Positions 53,275 to 61,949 of a stretch of 64,000 bases of DNA are shown here, in pieces (position 1 is the first letter of the stretch; each line of letters begins with the position of its first letter). This stretch comes from an uncultured Myxococcales bacterium. Its GTDB lineage: Bacteria; Myxococcota_A; UBA9042. The notes beneath the pieces were generated by a model. The model worked only from the letters and a program-made list of their open reading frames with translations, was not told the origin of the DNA and searched no databases. A program made the translations under genes and the position numbers. The stretch covers positions 176,103 through 240,102 of the forward strand of contig CAIMLR010000042.1 in NCBI GenBank assembly GCA_903842345.1, written 5' to 3'.

Positions 53275-55287
53275 ATGCTGTTCTCCCGTCTGCCCCGCAT
53301 CCTCACTGTTGTGTGTCTGCTCGCGACCGCTTGCGGCACGGCGACCACGTCGTCGACCTCGACCGACGACGCCACGACGGGCGACGTCACTGCCGCCCTC
53401 ACGACGCCGTTTGACTGGCCGAATCACGACTGCGATCCCATCCATCCGGCACACTGCGCGCTGCCCTGGCCGTCCAATCAGTACCTGGTGACGGACGCCA
53501 AGACCAAGACCGGCTATCGCCTGCAGTTCGGCGCGACGACGTTGCCCAAGAATTCCGGCGATCAGGGCATGGCGGCCGCACCGTACACGATTCTCGACGG
53601 TTATGGCGCCGGCACCGCGCTGCTCATGCAGTGGCCAAACGTGGACCTGACCGGGCTGCCGGGCGAAGCGACGCCCGCGGGTTCCGTGGATGCGAACGCG
53701 AAGATCGTCCTGCTGGAAGTCGTGGGCGGCAAAGTGACGCGCCACGTGCCGTACTTTGTCGAAGTGGACAGCACGGAGGCGGACCTGACCAAGCAGATGT
53801 TCATCGTGCGCCCGCTGGTGATCCTGAACGAAGCGACGCGGTACGTCGTGGGCGTGCGCGGCCTCAAGGATACGACCGGCAAAGTGTTCACCGGCGCGCC
53901 GGCGTTTGAGCTGCTGAAGTCGGGCGCGACTGCGGGCACGACGATCGCCGATCGCCAAGCCAAGTTTGACGACATCTTTGCGATTCTGGGCGCGGAAGGC
54001 GTCAAGAAGGACGAGCTCATCCTCGCGTGGGACTTCATGACCGCGTCGACGGACGCCGAGCACGGCCGCTTGCTGCACATGCGCGACGACGCCCAGAAGC
54101 TGCTCGGCGACAAGGGCGCGATCCTGACCGTCAAGGACGTGACCGTCATCACGATGGAAGACGACGAGCACATCGGCCTTGAAATCAAGGGCACTTTCCA
54201 CGTGCCGTCGTACATGCGCAACGACGAAGCGCTGGCGATGCACTTCCTGAACCTGGGACCCGATGGCATGCCGGTGCAAAATGGCTGGCGCGACCCGGCC
54301 TTTATCGTGCGGATTCCGCGTTCGGCGCTGGACGGCACGCCGCATGGCCTGCTGGAGTACGGCCACGGCTTGAACGGCGATGCGGGCGAGGTTGAGAGCG
54401 GCTATCTGGGCAAGCTGGCCACGCAGAGCCACTTGATCCTGTACGCGGCGAACATGTACGGCATGTCCCAGTATGAAGTGCCGGAGATCCTGATGGCGTT
54501 GGCCGGCATGAGCAACTTCGCGACGCTGCCGGACAAGCTCCACCAAGGCATGTTGGAGTACGTGCTGCTGCAGCGGGCGATGCGCCAGCAGTTGGCGGAT
54601 CTGCCCGAGGTCAAGGTGGCGGCGGCCAAGCTGACGGTCGACAAGGCGCGGATGCACTACTACGGCAATTCGCAGGGCGGCATCTTTGGCGGCACGGTCG
54701 TGGCGCTGTCGACGGACGTCACGCGCGGCGCGGTCGGCGTGGTGGGCAACAATTACTCGACGCTGCTGCAGCGCTCGGCGGATTTTGAGACGTTCTTCGC
54801 GCTGATCCGCGGCTACTACCCGGACACGCGCGACCAGATCGTCCTGCTGTCGGCGATCCAACTGCTGTGGGATTCCGTGGATTCCGTGACCCACTACGTG
54901 CACATTTCCTCCAAGCCGCACGCCAATACGCCCGCGCACACCGTGCTGGCAGATATCGCGGTGGGCGACCATCAGGTCGCGCCGGTGACGATGGAAATCG
55001 CCGCGCGCTCGGGCGTCGACCTGAAGCTGATGGTCAATTGGGGCAAGGACCTGTTTGGCATCGCGCCGCAAGCGTATCCGTACACCGGCTCCGGCGTTGT
55101 CAGCTGGAACTGCGGCATTGACTGGGCCAAGCCCGGCAACATGCCCAACAAGACCGGCAAGGATCCGCACGAGTGCCCGCGCCGCAGCAAGGCGCACATG
55201 GCGCAGATGGGCCACTTCTTTGACACCGGCGAGATCATCGACGAATGCGGCGGCAAGCCGTGCGTCGTGCCCGCCTCCGAGTGGTAA
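53275..55287 (+). CDS. Alpha/beta-hydrolase-fold lipoprotein
   Basis: A 670-residue lipoprotein (signal LPRILTVVCLLATACG) with a short Thr/Ser spacer. The probable hydrolase elbow is YYGNSQGGIFGGTV with Ser466; DAGEVESGYLG and the Cys-containing C-terminus (NCGIDWAKPGN, ECGGKPCVVPASEW) follow. The N-terminal 300 residues look like a separate beta-rich domain. AGG lies before ATG 53275. Its stop is 5 bp before the lysine 5,6-aminomutase alpha gene. The substrate is unknown. Confidence 0.75.
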   Translation: MLFSRLPRILTVVCLLATACGTATTSSTSTDDATTGDVTAALTTPFDWPNHDCDPIHPAHCALPWPSNQYLVTDAKTKTGYRLQFGATTLPKNSGDQGMAAAPYTILDGYGAGTALLMQWPNVDLTGLPGEATPAGSVDANAKIVLLEVVGGKVTRHVPYFVEVDSTEADLTKQMFIVRPLVILNEATRYVVGVRGLKDTTGKVFTGAPAFELLKSGATAGTTIADRQAKFDDIFAILGAEGVKKDELILAWDFMTASTDAEHGRLLHMRDDAQKLLGDKGAILTVKDVTVITMEDDEHIGLEIKGTFHVPSYMRNDEALAMHFLNLGPDGMPVQNGWRDPAFIVRIPRSALDGTPHGLLEYGHGLNGDAGEVESGYLGKLATQSHLILYAANMYGMSQYEVPEILMALAGMSNFATLPDKLHQGMLEYVLLQRAMRQQLADLPEVKVAAAKLTVDKARMHYYGNSQGGIFGGTVVALSTDVTRGAVGVVGNNYSTLLQRSADFETFFALIRGYYPDTRDQIVLLSAIQLLWDSVDSVTHYVHISSKPHANTPAHTVLADIAVGDHQVAPVTMEIAARSGVDLKLMVNWGKDLFGIAPQAYPYTGSGVVSWNCGIDWAKPGNMPNKTGKDPHECPRRSKAHMAQMGHFFDTGEIIDECGGKPCVVPASEW

Positions 55288-55292
55288 GCGCG

Positions 55293-56939
55293 ATGTCTGA
55301 GCTTGTCGCGACCTTTGCGCCGATTCCGCCGGGCTTTGGCTGCCCGCCCCTGGACCTGGACAGCGCGAGCGTGGCGCGCGCCCGATCGCTGGCCCAGCAA
55401 ATCGCCGTAGAAGTGCAAGAGCGCCTCGCCGGGCAATCGACGTTGGCGATCGAACGCACCGTGCTGCGGCTTTTTGGCGTGACCGGTGCGACGGCGGACG
55501 GCGAACCGCTGGCCAATCGCGTCGTCATGGCGCTGCACACGGCGGGATTGCTGACGGGTGGCGTGGCGCGGCCGTTTTGTCGGGCGATGGCGCTGACCGG
55601 TCTGGATGCCCAGGCGCTGGCGGAAGCGGTGGCGGCCGACCGCGTGGATCTGCGGGCGCACGCCGATTGTCTGGACGTGGTGCCTGAAGTGCGCGCGATC
55701 GGCGAGACCCTCGCGCAGGCGGGCGTGGCGCGCATCCTCGCGCGGCGTCACGAGCGCGAGGCGCTGATCGGCAAGCTCGGCCAGGGCGTACAGCCGCTGA
55801 AGTACGTGATCGTCGCGAGCGGCAACATTCACGAGGACGTCATCCAGGCGCGCGTCGCCGCACGGCAGGGCGCGGACGTGATTGCGGTGATTCGCTCGAC
55901 CGGCCAGTCGCTGCTGGACTACGTGCCGGAAGGCGTGACGACTGAGGGCTTTGGCGGCACTTTTGCCACGCAGGCCAACTTTGCCCTGATGCGCGCGGCG
56001 CTGGATGAAGTGGGCGCGGAGCTCGGCCGCTACATCCGCCTGTGCAACTACGCGTCCGGCCTGTGCATGCCCGAGATCGCCGCGATGGGCGCGCTCGAGC
56101 GCCTGGACATGATGCTGAACGACGCGCTGTACGGCATCCTGTTTCGCGACATCAACATGCAGCGGACCCTGTGCGACCAGCGCGTGAGCCGGCGAATCTC
56201 CGCGCTCGCCGGCCTGATCATCAACACGGGCGAAGACAATTACCTCACGACGGCGGACGCGGTCGATGCCGCGCACACGGTCGTGGCCTCGACGCTCATC
56301 AACGAAGCGCTGGCGCGGCAGGCCGGCCTGCGGACCGACCAGCTGGGCCTTGGCCACGCGATGGAAATTGACCCGATGCGGCCCGACGCGCTGCTGCTGG
56401 AAATCGCCCACGCCGCGCTGATCCGCCACCTGTTTCCGGGCGCGCCGCTGAAATACATGCCGCCGACCAAGCACATGACCGGCAATATCTGGCGCGGGCA
56501 CGTGCAGGACGCGCTGTTCAATTTCGTCGGCGTGCTGACCGGCCAGGGCATCCAGTTGCTGGGCATGATGACCGAGGCGATGCACACGCCACACATCCAC
56601 GATCGCTATCTGGCGCTGGAGTCGGCACAGCTTGTGTTTGGCGGGGCGATGAGCCTGGGCACGGAGCTGCGCGTGGAACCGGGCGGCAAGCTGGAAGCGC
56701 GGGCGCGGCACGTGCTGGCTGAAGCCGTTGTGCTGCTGGAAGAAATGGCGCGTGAGGGCCTGATGGCCGGCCTGGCGCGTGGCCATTTTGCCGAGATCGC
56801 GCGCTCGCCGACGGGCGGACGCGGCCTGGACGGCGTGTTCGTCAAGGACGCGAACTACTGGGACCCGACGGCAGACGCCATCACCGCCGCATTGCAGGCG
56901 CTCGGCCAACTTCCGGCCAGAGGCGAGGCGCAGCCATGA
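55293..56939 (+). CDS. kamD: D-lysine 5,6-aminomutase alpha subunit
   Basis: KamD is the alpha subunit of the cobalamin- and PLP-dependent enzyme that moves the amino group of lysine from C6 to C5, an early step of anaerobic lysine fermentation. The 548-residue protein has typical segments such as IVASGNIHEDVIQARVAARQGADVIAVIRSTGQSLLDYVPEG and GGTFATQANFALMRAALD, plus LKYMPPTKHMTGNIWRGH and LTGQGIQLLGMMTEAMHTPHIHDR. It overlaps kamE by 4 bp. The partner pathway enzyme kdd lies 3.1 kb downstream on the other strand. Confidence 0.94.
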   Translation: MSELVATFAPIPPGFGCPPLDLDSASVARARSLAQQIAVEVQERLAGQSTLAIERTVLRLFGVTGATADGEPLANRVVMALHTAGLLTGGVARPFCRAMALTGLDAQALAEAVAADRVDLRAHADCLDVVPEVRAIGETLAQAGVARILARRHEREALIGKLGQGVQPLKYVIVASGNIHEDVIQARVAARQGADVIAVIRSTGQSLLDYVPEGVTTEGFGGTFATQANFALMRAALDEVGAELGRYIRLCNYASGLCMPEIAAMGALERLDMMLNDALYGILFRDINMQRTLCDQRVSRRISALAGLIINTGEDNYLTTADAVDAAHTVVASTLINEALARQAGLRTDQLGLGHAMEIDPMRPDALLLEIAHAALIRHLFPGAPLKYMPPTKHMTGNIWRGHVQDALFNFVGVLTGQGIQLLGMMTEAMHTPHIHDRYLALESAQLVFGGAMSLGTELRVEPGGKLEARARHVLAEAVVLLEEMAREGLMAGLARGHFAEIARSPTGGRGLDGVFVKDANYWDPTADAITAALQALGQLPARGEAQP

Positions 56940-57676
56940 GCGCGATCGATCCCAAGCACGTGCGCGCGTACGGGGACACGCTGAATGACGGCCAGATGAT
57001 GCTGTCGTTCTCGCTGCCGGTGCCGTTTGGCGAAGAAGCCAAGGAAGCGGCGCGGCAGCTGTGTCGCCAGATGGGCCTGGAGGCGCCGCAGGTTTATCAC
57101 GCCCACGATCTGGGCGAGGGCTTCACGTATCTCGTCGTGTACGCCCGCTCGCCGCACACCGTGGATACGACGCAACTGCGCGTGACCAAGATGGCAACGG
57201 CGCAGCTGGGCAAGGACGCGATCGAGGCGCTGGCGGCGCAGAAATTCACCCGCAGGCTGCGGGTGCTCGGCGCGTGCACGGGGGACGACGCGCACACGGT
57301 CGGCATCGACGCGATCCTCAACGTCAAGGGCTACAACGGCGACAAAGGCCTGGAGGCCTACCACTGCCTGAGCGTGAAGAACCTGGGCGCGCAGGTCACC
57401 AACGAGCGGCTGTTGGAGGAGGCGCGGGCGTTTCAGCCGGACGTGATCCTGGTGAGCCAGATCGTGACGCAGAAGGATTGCCATCGCTCCAACCTCGCGG
57501 CGCTGATCGACCTGGCCGAGGCGGACGGCGTGCGGCAGGACGTGCTGTTCATCTGCGGCGGGCCGCGGCTGAGCCACCAGGTCGCGCTGGAACTGGGCTT
57601 TGACGCGGGTTTTGGCGCTGGCACGTTGCCCAGCCAGGTCGCCAGCTTCCTTGTGCAGCAGTTGCCACCGCGTTAG
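56936..57676 (+). CDS. kamE: D-lysine 5,6-aminomutase beta subunit
   Basis: KamE binds adenosylcobalamin and PLP. The 246-residue protein has VLGACTGDDAHTVGIDAIL, where His120 in DxHxxG is the lower cobalt ligand, followed by NVKGYNGDKGLEAYHCL with the probable PLP-binding Lys. The C-terminus is a Rossmann-like B12 fold (DVILVSQIVTQKDCHRSN, LFICGGPRLSHQVALELGFDAGFG). It is translated with kamD (ATGA overlap). Together they form the 5,6-aminomutase. Confidence 0.95.
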   Translation: MSAIDPKHVRAYGDTLNDGQMMLSFSLPVPFGEEAKEAARQLCRQMGLEAPQVYHAHDLGEGFTYLVVYARSPHTVDTTQLRVTKMATAQLGKDAIEALAAQKFTRRLRVLGACTGDDAHTVGIDAILNVKGYNGDKGLEAYHCLSVKNLGAQVTNERLLEEARAFQPDVILVSQIVTQKDCHRSNLAALIDLAEADGVRQDVLFICGGPRLSHQVALELGFDAGFGAGTLPSQVASFLVQQLPPR

Positions 57677-57749
57677 GCGCCAAAGCGTGCGGAACGTCCG
57701 GCGCCCGGCACGTTCACCGCTCAGCCGGCCGCGCGAAGGGAGCGTCGTG

Positions 57750-58763
57750 TCACAGCGCCAGAAGCGGCATCCGGCGCGGCGGCGCCACGTGACCACTGGC
57801 AACGAACCAATCCAAGGTGTCGCGCAGCGTCTCCTCGAACGGCCGCGGTCGATAGTTCAGCTCGCGCTGGGCCTTCTCCGTGCTGACCTCCTGATGGTGC
57901 AGCAACGCGTGGATCGAATCCGGCGTCACCTGGGGCCGACCGCCAAAGGTCCGCACCACGGCGGCCGAAAACGGCGCCATCCGCCGAACCAGCTCCAGGC
58001 CGATGCGCAGCCGCGGCGCGCGAGCGAAGCCGAGACGCTCGATCGCCTCGGCGATGTGCACGATGTCCCGCCTTTCGCCCGCCAGCAGATAGCGTGAACC
58101 GGCAGGCGCGCTGTCCATCGCCGTCAGCGTACCTGCGACTACATCCCGCACATCGACCCAATTGAAGCCGGCGTTGGTCACCAGGCCGGCCAGCTTGCCG
58201 TTCGCCAGCCGGACGAGGATGCGCCCCATCTCCGACGGCCGCGTGTCGTTGGGCCCAATCACACCGCTCGGCAAAATCGTGACGACGTGCAGACCAGACT
58301 TGGCGGCGATGGCCTGAATGGCCTGCTCGCCCTTGGCCTTGGAACGGTCGTAGCGCGGCGCGTGCTTGTGCGACGTAAACCCGCGATCTTCATCCACCGG
58401 CCGGTCCAGCGGAAAAGGCGTCAAGGCGTGAATCGACGAGAAGTGCACCAACCGCTGCACGCCCGTGTCAACGCACGCTTGGGCGACGTTGTGCGCGCCC
58501 TGCACGTTGACCGGGCCCAACAGTGCGGCGTCGTGCTTGCCGATGGAGATGTGGCCGGCCAAGTGAATGACCGTATGGGCGCCCGCCATGGCGTCGCGCA
58601 GGGTCTGCGGCGAACGGACGTCGCCGGGCACGCGCTCCACTGGCAGGCCGACCAAACCGTCGCTGGGCACGTATTCGACGACCCGTACGCGTCTGCCACG
58701 AGCCAAAAGCGCCGTCACGAGGTTGGTTCCAATGTGGCCACTTGCGCCGGTCAGTACGATCAT
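57750..58763 (-). CDS. NAD-dependent epimerase/dehydratase family protein
   Basis: A 337-residue extended SDR. The NAD loop is MIVLTGASGHIGTNLVTALLARG. It has VIHLAGHISIG, VQRLVHFSSIHALTPF, YDRSKAKGEQ (Tyr and Lys of the YxxxK site) and VTILPSGVIGPND. The rest resembles dihydroflavonol-reductase-like SDRs. It converges with kamE and lies 249 bp after kdd. An upstream palindrome at 58840-58853 may be its operator. The substrate is unknown. Confidence 0.9.
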   Translation of the reverse strand: MIVLTGASGHIGTNLVTALLARGRRVRVVEYVPSDGLVGLPVERVPGDVRSPQTLRDAMAGAHTVIHLAGHISIGKHDAALLGPVNVQGAHNVAQACVDTGVQRLVHFSSIHALTPFPLDRPVDEDRGFTSHKHAPRYDRSKAKGEQAIQAIAAKSGLHVVTILPSGVIGPNDTRPSEMGRILVRLANGKLAGLVTNAGFNWVDVRDVVAGTLTAMDSAPAGSRYLLAGERRDIVHIAEAIERLGFARAPRLRIGLELVRRMAPFSAAVVRTFGGRPQVTPDSIHALLHHQEVSTEKAQRELNYRPRPFEETLRDTLDWFVASGHVAPPRRMPLLAL

Positions 58764-58839
58764 GCCCGTTCCAGACTGCCGCAGGGCAGATGAAGCATTG
58801 GAGGGCGCGCGGGCGAAACAAGCCGAACGGCGTCCTCAG

Positions 58840-58853
58840 CGAACGAGTGTTCG
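58840..58853. promoter_or_regulatory. Palindrome in the epimerase promoter
   Basis: CGAACGAGTGTTCG, arms CGAAC/GTTCG with a 4-bp centre. On the minus strand a TTGACT (58875-58870) lies 16 bp upstream of it as a -35, so the palindrome sits over the expected -10. It resembles the CGAAC-N4-GTTCG type of LexA site known from Gram-positive bacteria, but the owner is unknown. Confidence 0.4.
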
Positions 58854-59012
58854 TCCGTCCGTTGCGGTGAGTCAAGCGCCAGAATCACGGGTTTTTGTGA
58901 AGTTCTCGGCTTCTGCCGGCTATTCGGGAGCGGAAGCGCCCTCAGTCCCAGCCGTCCTCACCGGTCGAAAGCGCCAGTCGACCAGACGGAAGCCCGAACG
59001 CCCGATCGCCGG

Positions 59013-60074
59013 CTACGGTACCAAGCCCAACCGCCGCGACAGCAGCGCGCGGGTCTTGTCCTGCCGCCGCACCAGGTCCAGCGCCATTCCCGCGTGGTCC
59101 TGCAAATAGCCATTGCCAATCAGCAAATCCACGTCCGCGCCAACGCCTTCTGCGCCCAACGCGACCTGCGCGAAACTCGTCGCCATGCTGAAATACAGGC
59201 AGACGCCGCGGGACCGGCAGGCGAGGATCGCCGCCATTTCCGTATTCGGCAAGCTGGCCATCTGCACCACGGCGTCGCACAGTTGGCCATCGGTCCAGCG
59301 CAGCACCGTCTCGCGCACGGCCAGCGCATCGCTCGCGTCCAGCGCAGCATAGCCGTCGCAAAGGCCGGCCGCCGCCACTTCCTGCAGCGGCTGTTCGTAG
59401 CGGTCAATCGCCCAGAGCCGCAGATCCGGCCGGGTCTCGCGCGCCGCAGCCAGCGCCAGCGTGCCCGCCTTGCCCGCGCCGATGCACAAGAGGTGGCCGT
59501 TCTGCGGCAGGTCCACGACCATCCGCGCGACCTGCGCCGGCGCGCCGCAGACGTCCAGCACCGCCAACACCAGGGACGGCGGCAGATCGTCGGGCACCAC
59601 CGCGGCTGGCGCGCTCGACGGCAGGATCGCGGTGGCGCGGACGTGCACCTGATGTGCACTTGGCACAACTTCCAGAATCTCGTGCAGTTGCAGCGGCGTC
59701 AGGGTCAGTGAAACGAGCGTCGCAACGGGTTCGCCCGTCGGCACCGCCGCCAGCGGACCCGCGTACTGCGGCCCCTTCTGGCGCACGCGACCGAGCAGCA
59801 TGCCGCCCGAGCCCGTCACCGGATTTTGCATCTTGCCGCGCTCGGCGACAATCGCCGTGATCTGCGCGGCCACAGTCGGACCGCCGGCGGCGTGCACGCT
59901 CTCCATTTGCACAAAGGACGCCGCGTCGATGTTCAGCGTCTCGACGTCGAGGACAATCTCATCCAGGAACGCCGGCAGCGCGGCATCCAGGCGCAGCGCC
60001 GCTTGCGGCAGGGCACCTGCCGGCTCAAGCACCCGCCGGACACCGAGCGGGTTCTGGGTCGGGTGAAAAGTCAC
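59013..60074 (-). CDS. kdd: L-erythro-3,5-diaminohexanoate dehydrogenase
   Basis: Kdd oxidises 3,5-diaminohexanoate with NAD(P)+ in lysine fermentation, using the product of the aminomutases. The 353-residue protein shows RGKMQNPVTGSGGMLLGRV, the dinucleotide loop GHLLCIGAGKAGTLALAAAR, FSMATSFAQVALGAEGVGADVDLLIGNGY, and DLVRRQDKTRALLSRR, typical of the family. GTG 60074 lies 6 bp after the PEGA-protein gene, so they share a transcript. Lysine 2,3-aminomutase (kamA), kce and kal are not in the window. Confidence 0.92.
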   Translation of the reverse strand: MTFHPTQNPLGVRRVLEPAGALPQAALRLDAALPAFLDEIVLDVETLNIDAASFVQMESVHAAGGPTVAAQITAIVAERGKMQNPVTGSGGMLLGRVRQKGPQYAGPLAAVPTGEPVATLVSLTLTPLQLHEILEVVPSAHQVHVRATAILPSSAPAAVVPDDLPPSLVLAVLDVCGAPAQVARMVVDLPQNGHLLCIGAGKAGTLALAAARETRPDLRLWAIDRYEQPLQEVAAAGLCDGYAALDASDALAVRETVLRWTDGQLCDAVVQMASLPNTEMAAILACRSRGVCLYFSMATSFAQVALGAEGVGADVDLLIGNGYLQDHAGMALDLVRRQDKTRALLSRRLGLVP

Positions 60075-60080
60075 GGTTGG

Positions 60081-60926
60081 CTACTTCGTCACGTTGCTGA
60101 AGTCATACGCGTTGGCGCCCGAACGGATCAGGATCGCACGCTCAAACGCCTTCGTTTCCATGGTCTTGCCACAGCGCACGACGTGCTGGCCGATGAGGAA
60201 CCGGTCGCGCACGAGCTCAAAACCGCGCATCGTGCCGTCGATGAACACGTCCGCGCCCTGGGGGCACCGCACGCTCGCCGGCGCATCCGGCTCATCGCGC
60301 TCCAAGCGCACGCGGATATCCTTGGGCAGATTCTGCCGCGACGACGTCACGACCACGGTCTGCGGCTTGAAGCCCGCCGCCTGCACCGTCACGTCGGTCG
60401 TGCCAAACGGCACCATGACGCGCGTCGGCGTGACGAACGGCAATTCCTTGGTGTTGATCGTCACCGTCGCGCCCGGCGGATTGGATTCCACGACGGTCGG
60501 CGCGTGGCTCAAACGCAGCGCTTGGCCAACATTCTCCAGGTAGCTCAGCACGATTTCCCGCTGCCGCGGATCCAGCGGCGCCTTGAGCGTCTGTTCCAGA
60601 TACGGGTGCGCGTCTTCGTACTGCTTGAGGGTGTAGAGCATCGAGCCGATATTGAAGATCGCGTTGGAGAGCGGAAACAGCTTGAGCGACGCGCGGAACT
60701 TGTCCAGCGCCTCCTCATACTTGCCAGCCGCCACGAGCTTCTTGCCCTCTTCGTTCAGGCGTTCAGCGGCGCGATCGGCAGACTCGCCCGCGTGGACGTT
60801 GGGATCGGGCTGCGCGGGCGCGGAAGTCTCCGATGCCTGGGCGACGGCGGACACAGCCAGCAACGACGCAACCGAGGCAACGGCCACCACAACGGAACGA
60901 AACTTGCTCAACTTCAACACACACAT
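60081..60926 (-). CDS. Exported TPR protein with PEGA domain
   Basis: A 281-residue exported protein. The start is ATG 60926, with GAGG 6 bases upstream; two longer starts lack it. The signal is VVVAVASVASLLAVSAVAQA. The mature part has TPR-like helices (LNEEGKKLVAAGKYEEALDKFRASLKLFP and AIFNIGSMLYTLKQYEDAHPYLEQTL), then a PEGA domain (VVESNPPGATVTINTKELPFVTPTRVMVPFGTTDVTVQAAGFKPQ) and a Cys pair (VRCPQGAD, VVRCGKTM). PEGA domains bind surface polysaccharide or protein. It is upstream of kdd, but nothing links it to lysine use. Confidence 0.82.
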   Translation of the reverse strand: MCVLKLSKFRSVVVAVASVASLLAVSAVAQASETSAPAQPDPNVHAGESADRAAERLNEEGKKLVAAGKYEEALDKFRASLKLFPLSNAIFNIGSMLYTLKQYEDAHPYLEQTLKAPLDPRQREIVLSYLENVGQALRLSHAPTVVESNPPGATVTINTKELPFVTPTRVMVPFGTTDVTVQAAGFKPQTVVVTSSRQNLPKDIRVRLERDEPDAPASVRCPQGADVFIDGTMRGFELVRDRFLIGQHVVRCGKTMETKAFERAILIRSGANAYDFSNVTK

Positions 60927-61016
60927 GGGTAGCCTCATCGCAGAACCCAACGACCCCGGAAGCGTAGTCGCCTTGGGCGGTCCTCGCAAGAGAAACGCCT
61001 GAACTTGACCGGCAAT

Positions 61017-61934
61017 TCAGGCGGCGTCAAACCAACGGCGGAGCGCATTTGCCACGTCCGCAACGTCCACGGCAACCACGCGCAATTCCATGGGGTTGTT
61101 GCGGAACCACGTCGCCTGCTTCTTGGCGTAGGCCTGATGGGCCGCGACGAGCCGTTGCGCAAAAAATCCCGGATTACCCGGATTTTCCGTCGCCAACCAC
61201 GCATCGCGGTAGCCAATCGCCTGCAGGCCGGGCGCAGTCTCGGCCACGCCTGCCGCCCGCAGCGCGACGACTTCCTGGAGCAGCGGCTCCGCCATCGCCA
61301 GCGCGCGGTCGCGGATCCGGGCGTGCAGCACGTCACGCGGCGGCTCCAGACTGATGCGGAAACACGCGTGCCGGTCCGGCTGCGCCTGGTGCGCGGCGTG
61401 AAAGGCGGAAAATGGCTGGCCTGTGTGCCGGTAGACTTCCAGCGCCCGCAGCAACCGCTGGCGATTCTGTGGCGGCGTCAGCGCGGCGTACGCGGGGTCG
61501 ACGCGCTGCAGTTCGGCCCACAGGGCATCCGCGCCGCGCTCCGCGTGCTCCGTCGCCAGCGCCGCGCGCACTTCCAGCGGCACCTCCGGGATCGCCGCAA
61601 GTCCACGCAGCAGCGCGCGCAGGTACAGCCCCGTGCCGCCCACCAGCAGCGGCCACGCCCCGCGTGCGCGCACGTCCGCGATCGCGCGCTCCGCATGCTC
61701 CGCCCACAGCGCGGCGTTCATCGGCGCTTCCGGCGGCACGAGGTCGACAAGATGCGTGGGGATCTGCGCGCGTTCTTCAGGCGTCGGCTTGGCGGTCCCG
61801 GCATCCAGGCGCGTGTACACCTGCAGCGCGTCCACGCTCACCATTTCGACCGGCAGGCCAAAATCGCGGCGCAGGGCCACGGCAAGCGCAGTCTTGCCCG
61901 AGGCCGTCGGCCCGCAAATCGCGGCGATTTTCAT
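61017..61934 (-). CDS. miaA: tRNA dimethylallyltransferase
   Basis: MiaA adds a dimethylallyl group to A37 of tRNAs that read codons starting with U. The 305-residue protein has the P-loop IAAICGPTASGKTALAVAL, the motif VSVDALQVYTRLDAGTAKPT, HLVDLVPPEAPMNAALW, LLVGGTGLYLRALL, and PPQNRQRLLRALEVYRHTG and KKQATWFRNNP near the end. All are standard. It is 15 bp downstream of the zinc-ribbon gene. No hfq is adjacent. Confidence 0.96.
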   Translation of the reverse strand: MKIAAICGPTASGKTALAVALRRDFGLPVEMVSVDALQVYTRLDAGTAKPTPEERAQIPTHLVDLVPPEAPMNAALWAEHAERAIADVRARGAWPLLVGGTGLYLRALLRGLAAIPEVPLEVRAALATEHAERGADALWAELQRVDPAYAALTPPQNRQRLLRALEVYRHTGQPFSAFHAAHQAQPDRHACFRISLEPPRDVLHARIRDRALAMAEPLLQEVVALRAAGVAETAPGLQAIGYRDAWLATENPGNPGFFAQRLVAAHQAYAKKQATWFRNNPMELRVVAVDVADVANALRRWFDAA

Positions 61935-61949
61935 GGGGTTCAGGAGCCG

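Noticed and set aside
53203..55215. Long minus-strand frame opposite the alpha/beta-hydrolase lipoprotein
   Set aside because: Antisense to a lipoprotein with a clear signal peptide and a nucleophile-elbow motif. No motif is found in the antisense product.
58764..59012. Possible small gene between kdd and the epimerase
   Set aside because: The only plus-strand frame there is Arg/Ser-rich with no motif and no ribosome binding site.
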